Assembly (NCBI GenBank): GCA_012728465.1
Contig: JAAYFB010000064.1
Span: 1 to 7,100 of the forward strand
DNA from: Proteiniphilum sp.
GTDB taxonomy: Bacteria > Bacteroidota > Bacteroidia > Bacteroidales > Dysgonomonadaceae
Reading direction: 5' to 3'
DNA length: 7,100 nt
Part shown: positions 5,158 through 7,100 of the stretch, one piece after another
How the letters are laid out: each line of letters starts with the position of its first letter
Numbering within the stretch: position 1 is the stretch's first letter
Notes under the pieces: model-generated
Told to the model about the DNA's origin: nothing
Database searches by the model: none
The model's input: only the letters and a program-made list of their open reading frames with translations
Translations under genes and position numbers: made by a program

Positions 5158-5598
5158 ATGAAGAAGAATATAGCAATGTTTATGACAGTTGTGGCCAACA
5201 TATTATTGTTGGTGCATGTAGTCGTGCCTCATCATTCTGCTTCACATCAAATAGATTTTTGCAATGTTTCGGTACATAAGATGTCAAGTAAAACAAAGCA
5301 ATGTCCTCATACCGACAATCATGGAATTTCACAAAACGGTGATAAGGAGACTAGTCGCAATTTGGCAATAGAAGATTGTCATCTTGATAAAATTCACGTT
5401 AGAATAAACGAACAAAACGACAACATTAATACTAGTATATATAGTTTTAAGATAGCAGTATGCTTCATTTCAACCTCCTTTGCTAATCTTTTATCAACGC
5501 ATATAGAAATCAAGGAGAAATTACTTGCTAAGTACATAGCTCCCATATACAGTTTTACACCGACTTCTACTTTCGGGCTTAGAGCACCACCATACTAA
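5158..5598 (+). CDS. Small His/Cys-rich membrane-associated protein (possibly DUF6769-like)
   Basis: A 146-residue protein with a hydrophobic N-terminal segment (residues 5-24, MKKNIAMFMTVVANILLLVHVVV) that is a signal peptide or anchor. Directly after it comes a His-rich motif, PHHSASHQIDFC. Candidate metal ligands across the exported part include H25, H26, H30, C35, H40, C49, H51, H55, C74, H75 and H80. A second hydrophobic stretch (about 95-112) contains C102, and the protein ends TFGLRAPPY. It resembles small Bacteroidales proteins encoded just before heavy-metal RND efflux genes, which begin with a hydrophobic segment plus a PHHH motif and end in LRAPP. I recall these as DUF6769 but cannot verify the assignment. 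It precedes the metal adaptor gene by 220 bp on the same strand. A role in metal binding or delivery to the efflux system is inferred from composition and position only. Confidence 0.78.
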   Translation: MKKNIAMFMTVVANILLLVHVVVPHHSASHQIDFCNVSVHKMSSKTKQCPHTDNHGISQNGDKETSRNLAIEDCHLDKIHVRINEQNDNINTSIYSFKIAVCFISTSFANLLSTHIEIKEKLLAKYIAPIYSFTPTSTFGLRAPPY

Positions 5599-5662
5599 TA
5601 CCACACTTGTTGCTATATTAAACGAATAGCAAGCTATATTTTTGTCTTAATGGTAGATATAT

Positions 5663-5690
5663 CAACATAATGCTAGCCGGCATGATGTTG
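5663..5690 (+). promoter_or_regulatory. Strong stem-loop in the intergenic region before the metal adaptor
   Basis: CAACATAATGC (5663-5673) pairs with GCATGATGTTG (5680-5690) across a 6-nt GC-rich loop, 10 of 11 positions matching with one A-G mismatch. No T-tract follows, so it is not a classical terminator. The 220-bp gap 5599-5818 also holds a 7-bp inverted repeat TTGCTAT/ATAGCAA (5610-5632) followed by a short T-rich run, a 14-bp palindrome GTTATTACAATAAC (5728-5741), and an AT-only palindrome TATAATATTATA (5803-5814) just before the start codon. No reading frame in the gap looks like a gene. Confidence 0.5.
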
Positions 5691-5772
5691 TGTTAGGTAT
5701 CACAAAATAATATGTAACTAATGAGCTGTTATTACAATAACGGATTGTACATATTAATAATATAGCCAAACA

Positions 5773-5780
5773 TAATTTTG
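5773..5780 (+). promoter_or_regulatory. Candidate -7 element for the adaptor gene
   Basis: TAATTTTG matches TAnnTTTG in full and lies 38 nt before the adaptor ATG at 5819. The nearest TTG upstream (5745-5747) is 25 nt away, longer than usual, so the promoter is only partly supported. If real, the adaptor can be transcribed separately from the His/Cys-rich gene. Confidence 0.4.
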
Positions 5781-5818
5781 CAATAATCAAAAAACATAAC
5801 CCTATAATATTATATTTA

Positions 5819-7100
5819 ATGAGAATAATATATTTTTTATTGGTATTGATAATATCAGTATCAATTACATCGTGTTCGCATAAGCATGACCACGAGAACG
5901 ATCACAGTCATGATGAAATACTTTCACTAACGACATATAATGAATATTTTGAAGTATTTGTTGAAGCTGACCCATTTGTAACGGGTGAAGAGAGCTCGCT
6001 AATTGCACACATAACCAAACTAGATAACTTTAAGCCACTAGATAGTGCAGAAGTTACGGTAACACTTACTGTTGGTTCAAGCAAATTTGAACACATAGCA
6101 TCATCAGCTACTTCCGAAGGTGAATTTCATTTTAATCTCACTCCAAACACAATAGGAAAGGGTGAGTTATCATTTAATATTTCCACCAATGAGGGTGCAT
6201 CTGTAGCAACAATTGATGATATAACAATTTATGATAATGAACACACTGCACATGAGGAAGCTCACGATGCGATACCTGAAGTAGTAAACGGAATAGCATT
6301 TACAAAAGGACAAAGCTGGAAAGTAGGTTTTGCAACAGAAGTGGTCAGGAGACAGGAATTTGGTCAAGTAATAAAAACAACTGCACAGATTCAACCATCA
6401 TCTGGCGATGAGAGAATTATTACTGCCATGACCGATGGAGTTGTTATATTTCAAGATAATCAGACAGTTCCAGGTAGAGCAGTAAGTTCGGGACAGCGTC
6501 TTTTCTATATCGATGCTAGCGAAATGGCTGATAACAATTTATCGGTTAAAACTCTTGAGGCTGAAAGCGAGTACAACCGTGCAAAAATAGAGTACGAAAG
6601 AAAGGAGAAGCTTGCAAAAGATAATATTATTTCTCAAAGTGAATTATTGCAAGCAAAGACGGAATTGACAAATGCTCAAGCAAACGTTGATAATCTTAAA
6701 CGCAACTTCACCTCTGGTAAACAGGCAGTAAGTTCACCTCTGTCTGGTTTTGTGACAGATGTGCTAGTACAGAATGGTGAGTTCGTGTCAGCAGGTCAAC
6801 CAGTATTACGCGTTTCTCAAAACAAAGACTTATTTATTAAAGCAGAACTGCAACCAAAATATTTCAATACGCTTTCTAACATTAGCACTGCTAACATCAC
6901 AATCCCAGCTATAAATCAAAGCTACTCACTGGAAGAGCTAAATGGAAAAGTATTATCTTACGGACAATCAAGCAATATGAACAACCCTCTAATTCCTGTT
7001 ATGTTTCAAGTTAGCAACAGTGCAGGACTATTACCAGGAAGCTTTGTAGATATGTACATCAAAATCAAATCAAACAATCAAGAAATAAGTATTCCCAACA
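5819..7100 (+). CDS. RND efflux periplasmic adaptor lipoprotein, CusB/CzcB type (3' end missing)
   Basis: Membrane-fusion subunit that links an inner-membrane RND pump to an outer-membrane channel for export of metal cations. 427 codons are present and the frame is open to the window edge. The start MRIIYFLLVLIISVSITSC is a lipoprotein signal with lipobox ITSC (C19). A metal-ligand-rich tail follows directly (HKHDHENDHSHD, 21-32). Residues about 36-138 form an extra beta-rich domain, then a second His-rich stretch (EHTAHEEAHD, 141-150), then the adaptor core. In the core, the coiled-coil hairpin spans about 239-297 (EYNRAKIEYERKEKLAKDN ... NAQANVDNLKRNF) and the second half of the lipoyl domain about 306-333 (SPLSGFVTDVLVQNGEFVSAG), followed by beta-barrel sequence. 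The His-rich segments point to Zn, Co, Cd, Ni or Cu/Ag rather than drugs; the exact metal cannot be read from the sequence. The pump and outer-membrane genes are expected to flank it, probably downstream. Confidence 0.92.
   Translation, partial: MRIIYFLLVLIISVSITSCSHKHDHENDHSHDEILSLTTYNEYFEVFVEADPFVTGEESSLIAHITKLDNFKPLDSAEVTVTLTVGSSKFEHIASSATSEGEFHFNLTPNTIGKGELSFNISTNEGASVATIDDITIYDNEHTAHEEAHDAIPEVVNGIAFTKGQSWKVGFATEVVRRQEFGQVIKTTAQIQPSSGDERIITAMTDGVVIFQDNQTVPGRAVSSGQRLFYIDASEMADNNLSVKTLEAESEYNRAKIEYERKEKLAKDNIISQSELLQAKTELTNAQANVDNLKRNFTSGKQAVSSPLSGFVTDVLVQNGEFVSAGQPVLRVSQNKDLFIKAELQPKYFNTLSNISTANITIPAINQSYSLEELNGKVLSYGQSSNMNNPLIPVMFQVSNSAGLLPGSFVDMYIKIKSNNQEISIPN

Noticed and set aside
5908..6394. 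Two minus-strand open frames (5908-6096 and 6170-6394)
   Set aside because: Both are antisense to the adaptor gene, whose plus-strand frame is continuous and shows lipobox, hairpin and lipoyl features.
1..7100. CRISPR array, insertion sequence, phage attachment site or toxin-antitoxin pair
   Set aside because: No regularly spaced direct repeats, transposase or integrase sequence was seen, and there is no tRNA 3'-end duplication next to the tRNA pair.

Overview
The window looks like chromosomal DNA of an AT-rich member of the Bacteroidota, most likely the order Bacteroidales. Three things support this. First, the minus-strand block rpmB-rpmG-DUF4295-ftsY-rimO is a gene order typical of that phylum. 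Second, several promoters fit the Bacteroides-type pattern (TTG/TTTG, 19-20 nt, TAnnTTTG). Third, DUF4468 and small His/Cys-rich proteins next to metal-efflux genes are common there. The ends cut two genes: rimO on the left and a metal-efflux adaptor on the right. Neither has a stop inside the window.

Left part (1-2770, minus strand): translation and protein targeting. A clear promoter (2739-2769) drives rpmB (L28), rpmG (L33) and a 53-codon DUF4295 gene, and a strong intrinsic terminator (1997-2033) closes that unit. ftsY (SRP receptor) follows, possibly from its own promoter, and then rimO (ribosomal protein S12 methylthiotransferase), separated from ftsY by about 155 bp with a palindrome and a stem-loop.

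Middle (2811-4756): a secreted DUF4468-type protein on the minus strand is divergent from a plus-strand pair. The pair is a membrane-anchored TPR protein, resembling YfgM-like Sec-associated proteins, and ribH (lumazine synthase). ribH starts two bases after the TPR stop codon, behind a good Shine-Dalgarno sequence.

Right part (4757-7100, plus strand): tRNA-Tyr(GTA) and tRNA-Gly(TCC) follow ribH and end at a strong terminator. A near-consensus promoter with an embedded palindrome then precedes a small His/Cys-rich membrane-associated protein. After a 220-bp intergenic region with a strong hairpin comes the 5' part of a lipoprotein RND periplasmic adaptor (CusB/CzcB type) with two His-rich stretches. 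This looks like the start of a heavy-metal efflux locus running off the right edge.

Most of the window is ordinary housekeeping sequence, and I see no clear new defence or mobile system. The most interesting points are the tRNA-Gly, in which the normally invariant G19-C56 tertiary pair is replaced by A19-U56 alongside a T-stem mismatch, and the His/Cys-rich protein with its palindromic promoter ahead of the metal adaptor.
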